A DNA stretch of 64,000 nucleotides. Source: Rhypophila decipiens. Lineage: Eukaryota > Ascomycota > Sordariomycetes > Sordariales > Naviculisporaceae. The translations under genes and the position numbers were made by a program. Under the pieces are notes generated by a model. That model worked only from the letters and a program-made list of their open reading frames with translations, made no database searches and was not told where the DNA came from. Each line of letters begins with the position of its first letter. The first letter of the stretch is position 1. The stretch covers positions 1 through 64,000 of the forward strand of contig MU858073.1 of the NCBI GenBank assembly GCA_033297075.1, read 5' to 3'. Shown here in pieces: positions 1 to 10,423 of the stretch.

Positions 1-969
1 TAGGCTGCAATACGTGACTTGGCTTACAAGCAAGTCAACGTTCCACCTTTTAGTGGTGTTATGGTAGTAGCCATTGCAGCCTATCCCATGACACTTTTGA
101 AGAAAGGGGGTCCGTAGCCTAGTGGTAGGGTTCTAGACTAGTGGATTCGTCACAATTCTCTAAAAATATTTATTTTAACTTCTAGTTTACTATAATACTT
201 AAGTCCGAATTTAGATATTAGCTCTATATAGTTTATTAATATAAATAACGTTACTAGATTTAATACTCTATAATTTAAAATAATAAGTCTATAAATTTAG
301 TATCGAAGTACTATAAGCTGGAAAAATATTAGTGTGCTAGTGAGTTTAACGGCTTCCCGGGCCGGGTATTAACAAATAAATTGAGGCTTTGTACAACCCC
401 TGTCCAGCCTTACAACTGTTAGCTCGGATGCTGTCATTTTCCAGCTGGGTGTGGCTGACCGGGAGTCGTACTCGGGCCCAGACTCGGTGCATTTTGGGCT
501 GGACACTTGCAGTTGTCAGCCGCCTGAAACAGACCCCTGGCTACCAGCAATTGGGTACCGTGCGGTTACGTATGTACAGTACGGGGTACACCGTTGCTTA
601 CAACTCGGAACCAATCCGCAAGATTGGCTGACAGCGACTGACGACGACAACCTCCCAAGAATACCACCTTTCCTGTCCCTATCCTGAATATTTTCCCTTC
701 AATTTTATTCTCAGGTTTCTCTGTGTGTACCTAAGATCTGCGATTTGCAATCTGTATTCTGTCTCAATGGCTACGACAAGGTAGCATAACCTCCTTCTGC
801 CTTTGCTTCGCGCCAACCACGACATACAATCCGAACCCACACCGGGTCGTCCGGAACTGGAACTGGTTCAATCCGAAAAAGTTGGTTGCTTCCAATACCA
901 GTCAACCTAAATCGCAAAACAATTGCGACACCAACGTCAATCTCCATCCCAACGAGCGCAAACGCCACA
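1..969. other. Intergenic: tRNA-promoter-like block, AT-rich stretch, 5' region of the TVP38 gene
   Basis: No convincing gene. Bases 112-152 carry a motif like an RNA polymerase III A box (TAGCCTAGTGG, about 116-126), followed at about 142-150 by a partial B-box-like GGATTCGTC. Right after it, 155-330 is strongly AT-rich and rich in TA, unlike the rest of the window, which fits an old transposon remnant that was mutated. Around 555-592 there are several GTAC/TACGGTAC-like words. 680-969 is the pyrimidine-rich leader of the next gene. Short open frames here show no recognisable protein. Confidence 0.5.
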
Positions 970-2420
970 ATGCCCGCGGCAGACGAAGAATACCGGTCCG
1001 CGGCAGCGGCGCTCTCAGCGTCGACAATATCGCGAACCGACTCCCCGCAACCAGGTCGCAACAACAGTCCCCGAACCACCTCGCCAGCCTCGAGCGAACC
1101 TCACGAGCGACGACGCCAAGAAGAATGGACCCGAACAACACCGCAACCGTCCTCCTTCAGACGCATCTCAACCCGCAGCGGCGGCGCGCAACGCGGCCGG
1201 CTGTCCTCTTTCTCGTCCTCCCACAGGAGCAACACCTCTTACCGCTCCCAAATCAACTCTCTCCAACAGAAAATCCTCCACACCGCTTCCTCCCTCCTCA
1301 TAAAAACCCACAGGCTATTCGTCTCCCTCACCCCCGTGAAACGAATCCTCGTCCTCGTCGGCTTGCTCGTCCTCGTCACCCTGGGAATCCTAGGCCTCCT
1401 CTACTCGCACACAATCTTCCTCGCCCTCGGCCCCGTCGCGGAATCCTGGCGTGCTCTCCCCGGCGGCTGGCTCATAGTCTGGATCCTCTGCTTCTGCACA
1501 GCTTTCCCCCCCGTAATAGGCTACTCCACCACCGTCTCTATAGCGGGCTTTGTGTATGGTTTTCCCTGGGGGTGGCCGATCGTGGCGTCTGCTACGGTCG
1601 CTGGTTCAACGGTGGCGTTTTTTACGAGCAGGGGGATCTTTAGCAAGTATGTGCATGGGCTGGTGGGGAGTGATAAACGATTTGTCGCGCTTGCTCAGGT
1701 TCTTAGGCGGGATGGGCTGGGCATGCTGGCTATGATTCGGTTTTGTCCGCTGCCGTATAGTCTGAGTAATGGGTTTCTTGCGACGGTGCCGAGTATCAAG
1801 GTCTGGACGTTTGCGGGGGCTACGGCGTTGGCTACGTACGTATCACCAACCTCCTTCTTTCTTTCTTTTTTCTGGTTGTCAGTTTGCTAACTGTGGTGGT
1901 GTTTAGGCCTAAATTGGCGATTCATGTATTCATCGGCAGCCGAATTGCTTTGCTCGTCGAAAGCGGGGATAAGATGTCCGCTGGTGACAAAGCAATCAAC
2001 TACATTAGCATGATCCTTTTCGGGATATTGGGCACGGCGGTGGGATTTATTATTTACAAAAGGACCATGTCCCGCGCTGCGGAGCTCGCGAGGGAAGAAG
2101 GTCTAGCTGTCGGAAATGACCCTCTCGCAGGGGCAGTCATCGCCACGGCGGATGGGATTATCGAGGATGAAGAAGATGATGACCATCTCGACTTTAACTA
2201 TGCTGATGAGGAGGAAGCTGAGGGCGCGAGGTTGATGCGCCCTGCTCGGTCAAGGTCGAATAGTGCCAAGAAGGTGGTGGATGTTGATGCTATGGCGTTG
2301 ATGAATGACGATGATGACATCAGTCTTTGGGACACGGCGGAGGGAGGGTATAGGGATAGTTGGGATGAGGAGGCTAATATCGGGCATGGGAATGGGAATG
2401 GAAACGGGACGAGGATATGA
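970..2420 (+). CDS. tvp38: TVP38/TMEM64-family (DedA/VTT domain) Golgi membrane protein
   Basis: Exons 970-1835 and 1907-2420; 459 aa. The intron is gtacgt...tttag with a GCTAAC branch site, and splicing restores the frame at the TSPKLAIHVFIG segment. Residues 1-105 are a disordered Ser/Thr/Arg-rich cytosolic tail. A first membrane helix at about 123-144 is followed by the VTT core, with the family landmarks GYSTTVSIAGFVYGFPWG and MIRFCPLPYSLSNGF (the R-x-x-P-x-P re-entrant signature), and a last helix before FIIYKRTMS. The tail is acidic and ends in an Asn-Gly run. In yeast Tvp38 sits in Tlg2-containing late Golgi vesicles, and relatives (VMP1, TMEM41B) act as lipid scramblases; transport activity here is inferred. 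The start is the first in-frame ATG (CCACAATGCC). It converges with the gene at 3419-5311. Confidence 0.9.
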
Positions 2421-3418
2421 ATTCCTCTTCAAAAGGCCAGGAGAATCATGAATTATTATTGTGGCAGCGGAAGGACGGGTTACATATCAGCTGCCTACTA
2501 CGAAAGGCGACGTCGGTATGGGCTGGCGATGGTTATAGATCTGGATGGAGGCAAGACACGAGACGAGAGTCCATCCCTACATATGGTATATTCTACTCGA
2601 GCGAGTTTGGTTGCATTTGGGCGGTGTTGGTTTGGCATCATGATTATTATATATTTGGCATTATAGAAAGAAGGGCGGTGCTTTTTTATTGTATCCCTTG
2701 TTGTCTCGTTTCAGATAGGCACCTAGCCGGCCTGTTGTTATCTTGTATGTATACCAGGTGCTGATATGTATAAGAAGAGCTATGGTCTGATAGAACGTTG
2801 AGTGAGTAGGTATCGTCATCTTTGTGTTGAAAGCTGGGAACCGGACTGTGTGGAATGATCAAGGGTGAGGAGATCAACCAAGATACGGTTAATCGGGTAT
2901 CAATATGTTACTTTTGGTCAGAGAATCCAATCAAGTGATATTTATATGTATACATATACAGTGAACTCGGCTTCATTGTATGAACTAGGTTCAATGGAGA
3001 TTGTTTTGGTTGGACAGTTGAACATGTAAATTGCCCAAGCACTGCAATCTTAGCCTCCACGGAGGGCAGCAAACATGATATATCGGGTGTGGTCAGTGAC
3101 GGAACCCACGAGAACTTCAACCGAACAGTACATGGGTAAAGTGAATGCTAGGACTGAGCCACAGAAAACAAATCAGCTGTTGAAGACAATTCCCCAAAGA
3201 ACTCCAAACTCCTCGCTGGGCAGCTGAGGAAGAAAATATAAACCTAGAAGAGAAATCCCACGTCCGCCTTACCAATGCTGGTTGATACGTTATTCCAACG
3301 TGAAAGGGGATACAAAGAATATTAAAACAATTAAACGCTTGCAGTGGCTGCTTCCATCTCTATCATAATATTCGTTCCACATGAGACGCCATTAACCTCC
3401 CTCGAGGTGATGACCGTG
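2421..3418. other. Convergent 3' intergenic region
   Basis: About 1 kb between two converging genes. It holds only 3' UTR-like AT-leaning sequence and very short open frames without codon bias. I see no repeat, RNA gene or third gene. Confidence 0.6.
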
Positions 3419-5311
3419 CTATTGTCCCTGTAACCGCTGCATGAACTGTATGGCCTGCTCCATGGGATACCCAATAAAGACGGGCCCAGATATATTAAAG
3501 ACCACCTGAGGCTGAGAAGTACCGGTAGCGTTCGCTTCGGCGTTGGGCGTCGTGAAGGGTAACTCGCCCATATTGATAAAGGTAGGTTGAGGAAGGCTAG
3601 ACATGGGCGGTATTGCTTCCCGAGATGCCGGTTCTGGTTGAGGCGCCCGAACCCCTGACGCCATGAATGGGTCTTGCTGTCGTGATGGTTCTGGATTGAC
3701 CTTCAGAGATACTGGAGCAGAAGGCCGTTCAGCTTCTTCTGGATCGGGTCGGCCTTCTTGTGTTCCCGTGGGCGGCCGCCGCAAAGATAACTTGGTATGA
3801 TCAAAGGGACACTTCTTCGGCGGCGTGCCGGCCTCTTGTACGGAATCTCCTAAGGGATGGGTCGGACTGTGCATCCTCACGGGGGCGGGAGAAGGAGAAA
3901 TCGGTCGTTGATCAGGTTCAACACCGCCATCAGCATCAGCAGCAGCAGGACTAACCCCAAACGGAACGGGGATGCCCCATGGCCGACTCGGTGACTCCCC
4001 AAGCCGGACATCCCGCAACGGGCGATCGAAGCGGCCTTGACGATCTTCATCTACGGGTACTTGAGGCGGCTCTTCTGAATCACCGCCGGAGCTGATTGCC
4101 CGGGCCCAGCTCTCGACTCGTTTATTGGAAGCCGTGTCTACCTCCTCTGGGTGTTCTGCCATGGCGGCTGACGGCAGCATGGGTCGGTGCAACTGACTCA
4201 AGTCGTTGATCATGCCGACGAGACTCCCGTACTTGGCATCGAGCTTCCTTATTTGCTCTTCATTCCGCTGGTAACGCCTGACACAGATTTCATGACTCCG
4301 CGGGATTTCGTGCTTGTGGGTCTCGACGTAGTGCGCGATCTCCTCTGGGGAATGCTTATCGAGAAAACGAATTGGGCACTTCGAGGGAGCGGTTGGCGGT
4401 GCAGACGTCTTCTCTTCAAGCATGGCAACACATATGGGATCAGAAGCGTGGGGTGAGGCAGCATCAGCTGTTGTGCCAGCGAGGTCGTGACCGCCTTCAG
4501 CTCGCTTAATAATAGCCTCGGCTGGGTCGTCTACCTCGACACTAGGCGAGAAGGGACAGGCCAGGTGGCTCTTCCTCCCAGGTACAGTAAAGTCTTTCTC
4601 AAGCGCCGTCGACACCGTCGTCATTGTCACTGCAGAATCCGGCGAGGCGGACGTCTCCTTACTGGAACCACTTGCTCTGCTCATGTCAACCATGCCGGCA
4701 GCAAGCTGCTGGGCTGCTTTTCGACCTTCTCTGATAAGCAGGGCGAGTTGGTGTTGCTCAGTCCCAGGTTGCCCACGTCTGGGCAGCGGGACTACGGTTG
4801 TTGTTGCCGCGGAGGGAGGATGCAGGTCAGGAGGGAGTTGCAATTTAGCCAACGTCTCGGACACTCCGGGCACATCGGGCGCATATTTATCGGCAAGATA
4901 TTGGTACTATTACACGAAATCCGAGTTAGCCATGTCTGATTGCGAACAAAGATGCGTGTCTTGTGATCGAATGATAGGATGTAGATAGAATCAGAAATTT
5001 CGTAAGTTATCTCCCTCTGCTGCCATCCCGTAGGACAACAGCTACAGATCTAGAGCTAAGAAATCATCATGGAATCCACACGGGGATCGGTGATGCGACG
5101 AGAGAAACTGGTAAACCCCGAGGTCGCACGGTGGTTTACAGATCGGGCGCGACAGGGAAGATGCGAGAAGAAGAAAGCTGAATCTTACCTGCTCATGCGC
5201 ATACCGGAGCTTGTGCTCCAGTATGGTCTTGCGATCGATCAGCGACTGCACTTCATCAGCAAGGGCGTTGAAGGACTCAGACAGAGTCTGGGTGAGTTGG
5301 AGGCTGTTCAT
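3419..5311 (-). CDS. Uncharacterised fungal protein with three Cys-Pro motifs
   Basis: Complement of 5189-5311 and 3419-4906; 536 aa. The 282-bp intron (gtaaga...taatag) joins ...YAHEQ to YQYLADKYAP in phase 0. The start at 5311 is the only ATG that reaches this exon. Residues 1-45 look helical/coiled-coil. About 215-285 is the most ordered-looking block (CPIRFLDKHSPEEIAHYV ... YGSLVGMINDLSQLH). The rest is Pro/Ser/Thr-rich and probably disordered, and the C-terminus (FNISGPVFIGYPMEQAIQF) looks folded. Three Cys-Pro motifs stand out: ACPFSP (Cys158), KCPIRF (Cys218) and KCPFDH (Cys407); the last closely resembles the KCPVDH-type heme-responsive motif of Hap1. I recognise no named family, and a heme link is inference only. 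The intron is long for this window, so a small extra exon cannot be excluded. Confidence 0.8.
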
Positions 5312-6166
5312 CCCAGTGGTAGAGCGGGGGATGGTTTGTGTTTAAAGACAACGCTGGGCCAAGGTGAGTCCATCTTGGGCCGGCGCTTTTGTTTAGCATG
5401 GCAGGAGAGAAAGGCTCTTTTTCCGTTGCCACCCGCTGTTTAAGTAGTCAGCTGGTGGTGGGGCTTTTTGCGCCAGTGCTCCACCTCGTCTGCCCGCCGC
5501 TGGAGTTTGGCCGGCTCCGGCTGGCGTCATGGGCCTTACCAACGGCTTTCGAACGTTGTTTCGCCAACCAGTCGACGGAAGTAAACAAATCGACAGGAAT
5601 AGCGATGGATAAGAGCTACGCTATAAACCCCATTAAAGGAAAATTTGCAAAGATTTGAATAAGCACTTGTGGCTCACCGGCTTTACTATTGAACCAACAC
5701 CATCGTAATTCAGCAGATTGGTACCGTGTATTGCAGCGGAAAGCCGCCAGGTAATTACAGTTGCTTGGCTGTGAATACCGCCGGTACACGTATTCATTTA
5801 ACTCCGTATCGTTCCCGATGATCACATCCTCGGCAACCTTTCCGGACTTCATACGGATATTGAGCTACCATCGCAAGTTCAAGGCTGCCAGAGACGTTAT
5901 AATCTTGGTGCTGGGCAACGGGTTTACCACTAGGTCCCCATTCCCAGGCCCCCTCTTTTTGCTTCAAGGGGACTGTGGGACTAGAACACAATCACCCAGA
6001 AGCTCAAGCTCACCTTGCCCCTCATTTAGAGTTTTGGTGATACTGTATTTCACCAACAACCCCAAATCCCGCAATTCACCAGACGTAGTCATCCGGGTAC
6101 ACAATCCAGGATCCCCCGGCGACAGTGTCTCGCTGTCTCCTTCAACTCCGGGACCCTGCAGTCAAC
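5312..6166. other. Divergent promoter region
   Basis: 855 bp between two divergent genes; it should carry both promoters. 5950-6166 is CA/CT-rich and reads as the leader of the aminopeptidase gene. No repeat or RNA gene seen. Confidence 0.55.
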
Positions 6167-7644
6167 ATGGCTGCTATCAAACCGGCTAGATTGATCAGCC
6201 AACGAGCCCACTTGATCCCTGGTAAGCTTCCCCTTTTTCATACACGGGATTGAGACCTAACACAATCCTGGCAGGCCAGCTACATGTCACAGAACACTTC
6301 TTCGAAGTACCCAAGAACTACTTTCGTCCAGAGCTAGGGTCCCTCAAACTGTTCGCACGAAGCGTGAGGAAACATGAGCGGCCCATCATCCCGCTCTCCC
6401 GTCAAGAACAGGAGATGGCCTCCAGGAACCCCTACCTCGTCTTCCTCGAGGGCGGGCCCGGGTTCGGCAACCGCGAGCCTCAGGAAAGCCCGATAACAAG
6501 CTACATGCTGAACCGCGGCTACCAGGTGCTGTTCCTGGACTACCGCGGGACCGGCCTCAGCACACCCCTCAACGCTCGCCACCTCAAGCAACTAGGCAGC
6601 CCCAGAGACCAAGCCGAGTATCTCAAGCTCCTGCGAGCCGACAACAACGTCCGAGATCTCGAAGCCGTGCGTCTCTGCCTAACAGCTGAATTCCCCGAAG
6701 ACAGAAAGAAATGGTCCCTCTTCGGCCAGTCATTCGGCGGCTTCGTCTCGCTCACCTACCTATCCAAATACCCCAAAGGTCTACGTGAGGTCTTTTTAAC
6801 CGGCGGACTAGCACCCATCAAAAGCACACCCGAGCAAGTCTACCGTGCGACCTACAAAAAGGTCATAGAGCGAAACCAAGCCTATTACCAGAAATTCCCC
6901 GAGGACATCCACAGCGTCAAGCGAATAATCTCGTACATCGCCCAGCAGAGAAAAGGCATCCCGCTCCCCTCGGGCGGGTATCTAACCGTCACACGCCTCC
7001 TAAGTCTAGGCCTCTCGTTCGGCGCCCACGGCGGCCTCGATTCCGTCCACAGCCTCATCCTCCGCCTAGTCACAGACCTGGAACAATTCGGGATTCTCAC
7101 CCGCTCAACGCTGACAGCGATGGAGCAGAACATTCCCTTTGATACTAATCCCATCTATGCCATTCTGCACGAGCCAATTTACTGCTTCAAGAAAGGGGTC
7201 GCGTCTCGATGGGCAGCGTTCAGAGTGGGCAAGCAATTCAAGAACTTTGCGTGGCTCGCGCCAGAAGAACACTTGGCTTCCCCGCCTACTTATTCCTCGG
7301 ACGATGACGTGCCGTATTTTTCGGGGGAGATGGTCTTTCCCGATCACTTTGAGTCGTACCCTGAACTGGTGGAGATGCGAGAGGCGGCCGAGATTCTGGC
7401 CGAGACTGATGATTGGGACGAGTTGTATGATGAGGAGCAACTGAGGAGAAATGAAGTGCCTGTTTATGCGGCGAGTTTTGTGGATGATATGTATGTTGAC
7501 TTTGAGCTCGCCAGGGAGACGGCGAGGATTGTGAAGGGCTGTCAGGTTTTTGAGACGAATCGGATGTATCATAATGCTGTGAGGGCTAGGACGGATGAGG
7601 TTATTGGGCAGTTGTTTAAGATGAGGGATGATTCTATTGATTGA
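6167..7644 (+). CDS. Proline iminopeptidase (prolyl aminopeptidase, peptidase family S33)
   Basis: Exons 6167-6221 and 6275-7644; 474 aa. The 53-bp intron (gtaagc...ggcag) splits the codon for Gly19 and joins MAAIKPARLI...LIPG to QLHVTEHFF. An alpha/beta-hydrolase fold is clear: the GGPG oxyanion motif (LEGGPGFG, about 77-84), the DYRGTGLST segment, the nucleophile elbow GQSFGG with Ser171, the late acid in FVDDMYVDF (Asp422 or 423) and the catalytic His in RMYHNAV (His451). The GGPG and GQSxGG pair is typical of family S33, which removes N-terminal proline from peptides. There is no signal peptide, so it is probably cytosolic. Length is within the fungal range. The divergent neighbour starts 855 bp upstream; no functional link is evident. 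Confidence 0.92.
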
Positions 7645-8300
7645 GTTGAGAGGGAGGATGTGAGATGGGCATATGGTTGTTGTCATATATGGATATGGGC
7701 TGCTCGGACCGTAGATATTTGACTTGATGGTTGTTGTAGCTAGCATAGATGTGGTTCAGATAGAGATGGCATAATAACTCATGATCTTGCAAGCCCTTTC
7801 TATATTGTTACCACATGGAGAATCGAGCAGACGCAAACAAGCAAGCATTATCGCCCAATATCACTACATGTCACTGTGGACTAGAAGAGCTGCCTACACA
7901 CCTAGATACTCCAACTTTGCCATCCATGACATTTTAATAGTTAAGTACCTACTATGATTTGCGATAAGCTTATGGGTCCTTTTGGGTGAGCTTCTTCCGA
8001 ACAGCATGCCCCTTTATCCGAACAGCATTGTCACAACCAAAAAACCAAAAAAAGAATAGCCAATCAGTCTAGATATCAACGACTAAGCCTCATGACAATC
8101 TCAAGAGCCCGGGCCAGTTAATTCTTAGTTCTCTAGCTGAGCTCTTCACTCATTTTACTTGTCCATGACAGTTCAAGACTCTCTAGCAAATCTCTCCTAG
8201 TTAGCTAGAAAAAAGTTTTATTCTACGATCTGCTGCCTGTTCGTCTCAGCCATATTACGTGAGGTCATCCCCGGACCCCGGGGAGTCCACATGCAGTTGA
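7645..8300. other. Intergenic, nothing recognised
   Basis: 3' flank of the aminopeptidase gene. Moderately AT-rich, with no open frame of note and no repeat that I could pair up. Confidence 0.5.
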
Positions 8301-8309
8301 CGAAGTCGA

Positions 8310-8797
8310 TCAAGCTCGGAGAACAGGGACCCAAGGGCGCTTACCCAGCAGGCTATAGCTGTCATGTGTGTGGAGAGTCACGATAAGGGGAACTGGTGCT
8401 TGTAGAAAGAGAAGTTGATAATCCAGAACTAATACTCCCCTAGAAACATCGTAGGTAACTGGATTTGTATCGTTGCGTCGAATAAAGATCTCTTGCTGGA
8501 GAGCGGGTTCAGGTTCAGGAATGGTCTGTGCTAGAACTGCGGATCGACGGCGGGTGTGCCGATTTATCATGCCGTTGATTATGAGTAGTCTTGAATATTG
8601 TACGTGTAGAAAACTTCAGCTTTAGGCATTCCTCTAGACGTTGTTGTTAGACGCAGCTCTAAAGTAAAAACGGATATCCCCCCGCGCCGGTACGTCGTTT
8701 TTGCAGTCTTCCTTCCTGCAGCATGACCAGACCTTGATGTATGTGGCAGATTCTGCATCGTGTATCTGATACATTGTGTTGACCATAAACGGGACAT
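8310..8797 (-). pseudogene. Possible decayed coding remnant (unrecognised)
   Basis: Two adjacent minus-strand frames, 8579-8797 and 8310-8570, read as protein-like sequence: one ends ...MPKAEVFYTYNIQDYS, the next runs ...PALQQEIFIRRNDTNPV...LVLDYQLLFLQAP. A stop and a frame change lie between them and I found no credible intron joining them. I do not recognise the family. Best read as a relic, but it could be chance. Confidence 0.22.
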
Positions 8798-8856
8798 GGA
8801 GAGGATTCATAGTCCAAGTTTTTGGAGTGAGGTTGTAATAAATCTTTCGGGTTTAA

Positions 8857-9069
8857 CTACAATCTGACGGTACACCTGAAGAAGGACGGACACGCCAATA
8901 TACCAGGAGTAGTGCATTTGCACCTATCTGGGACATATACATCCGCAATAAGGTTGAGTGGGAACAGATTCTGGATGAGCCGGCGAAACAAAACCTAGAG
9001 TTCCGCAAGCAACGCCGGGACTTCATCAAGGACCTTCACACCTCTTGCCTTTGCTTCCAAGTCCCTTAG
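8857..9069 (+). pseudogene. Orphan exon-like open frame without ATG
   Basis: A 70-codon open frame with strongly protein-like composition (APIWDIYIRNKVEWEQILDE, then FRKQRRDFIKDLHTS) ends at TAG 9067-9069. It contains no ATG and begins after a TAA at 8854. No partner exon with matching splice sites was found upstream. It may be the last exon of a decayed gene. Its 3' end meets the end of the minus-strand remnant at 9066-9951. Confidence 0.25.
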
Positions 9070-9951
9070 TTCTTTTGTAGGGTAGGGTGAGACCTACTAT
9101 TATTAAGATGGCTGATTAGGACTTGGATATGTGCTTCTACTAATTCTAGCTGCCCTTCTACATCTTGGATTCCATCGTCATTAGTTTCAGTGCTTTGAGA
9201 AACATATCTCCTGTAATGGCGTCGGCCGATTGTTCTTGGTCGCCTTCTCTTCTTATTCCAATTTCCCACCTTTATTCACTGGCTCGAGAACATATATACA
9301 CATTCCTGTCATCAACTCACCGTGGTCCAGCTCGACGGCCTTGTAAAGCCCCCACAATCTGGCATGCACAACCTGAAACCGGTTTTTGCGCCAAAGGCGT
9401 TGAAGATACTGCTCATGCTCTTGTTTGGTCATTTGGTGGCTCGGGTATTGATACATGTTCTCTCGAGGAGGGAGAATAACAAGCGCCGAAGAGGCGATAG
9501 GGATGGAGACCCATATCTCCCAATCTCCTGGATATGTGGCTCGATTCGAAGCGGTTATAGAGCGCAGGTGTCTTTTCTAGCTCGTAAAGGAGCCGCCGAA
9601 TTTGTCCTCGAGAAAGCGCAAGACCCGCCTAGTTCGCCCGGAGGAAGATGGCCCCCGGGCATCCTCCAACTCGTCAGGTTCTTCAGAGTCCTCAGACTCC
9701 GGTGTCTGATTGACACCGCCTTTCATGACTTCCTTAGGCTGAATAGTCTCGAGGTTCTGCTGTAATATGAGATCTTGGTGTCCCAGAATGCAAGACGGAG
9801 AGAATTCTGCGTATCTACCGTAGAGGTAAGAAAAGGCAGGGTTATCTGCCGGCGTTGCGGCGTTGTGGCGCGATGCTTCTTGTCTCCTTCTCCCTTTCTT
9901 CAATTTCTGAATGCTGTGTTTGCTGCGGCCGTGAATTCTAAACACTGGCAT
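9066..9951 (-). pseudogene. Disrupted hypothetical gene, about 270 codons
   Basis: From ATG 9951 the frame reads MPVFRIHGRSKHSIQ...FLEDKFGGSFTS and hits a TAG at about 9577. It then continues in the same frame through good coding sequence (ATYPGDWEIWVSIPIASSA ... HEQYLQRLWRKNRFQVVHAR) to a second stop near 9253. A further protein-like frame, offset by one base, runs on to 9066 (VEGQLELVEAHIQVLISHL). No clear GT-AG intron removes the first stop. The TAG would be CAG before a single C-to-T change in a CA context, as repeat-induced point mutation makes. A live gene with unrecognised introns is the alternative. The family is unknown. Confidence 0.35.
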
Positions 9952-10423
9952 GTACTCGGGCGTTTTCTGTCATAACTTCTGCTAAGATGGAGTGGCATTC
10001 TCTTAGAAAGATTTCTAAAAATGATAAAAAGCCTGTTATGTCAAGGAACTGAAGTGACCGCTTTTCATTGATGGATAAATTATTAACCACATCTACTCAT
10101 CCTAAGTAATAATTCGTCCTTCTTTCCCAGCCGCCGTTGGATTCGGGACGGGTACCATGCAGATGGGAAGAAGGGCCCGGTTATTTACATTGATGAACCG
10201 AAGTCGGGTTTATCAGGTGTCTGGGTAAGGTACGATAGCTCCGTGATAAAAGGTGTGAAAAGTGACATGTCCTGGAAAGTGAAAGACATCCGGGATTGTT
10301 CAGCATTATATATCCAAAACTGATATAAAAGAGAGCTTTAGAGATCAGTTGAAGAGTGTGTTAGTTCCCCGCTTATTCATATACGGGCTACTCTTTCTGG
10401 CTTGTCTTGATCGTCACTTTACC
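9952..10423 (+). promoter_or_regulatory. Upstream region of the esterase gene with TATA-like box
   Basis: A TATAAAAG sequence at 10324-10331 lies about 95 bp before the esterase ATG and is the only classical TATA match noted near a start in this window. The rest of the 470 bp shows nothing recognisable. An inducible gene with a TATA box would be usual, but regulation is not shown. Confidence 0.35.
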
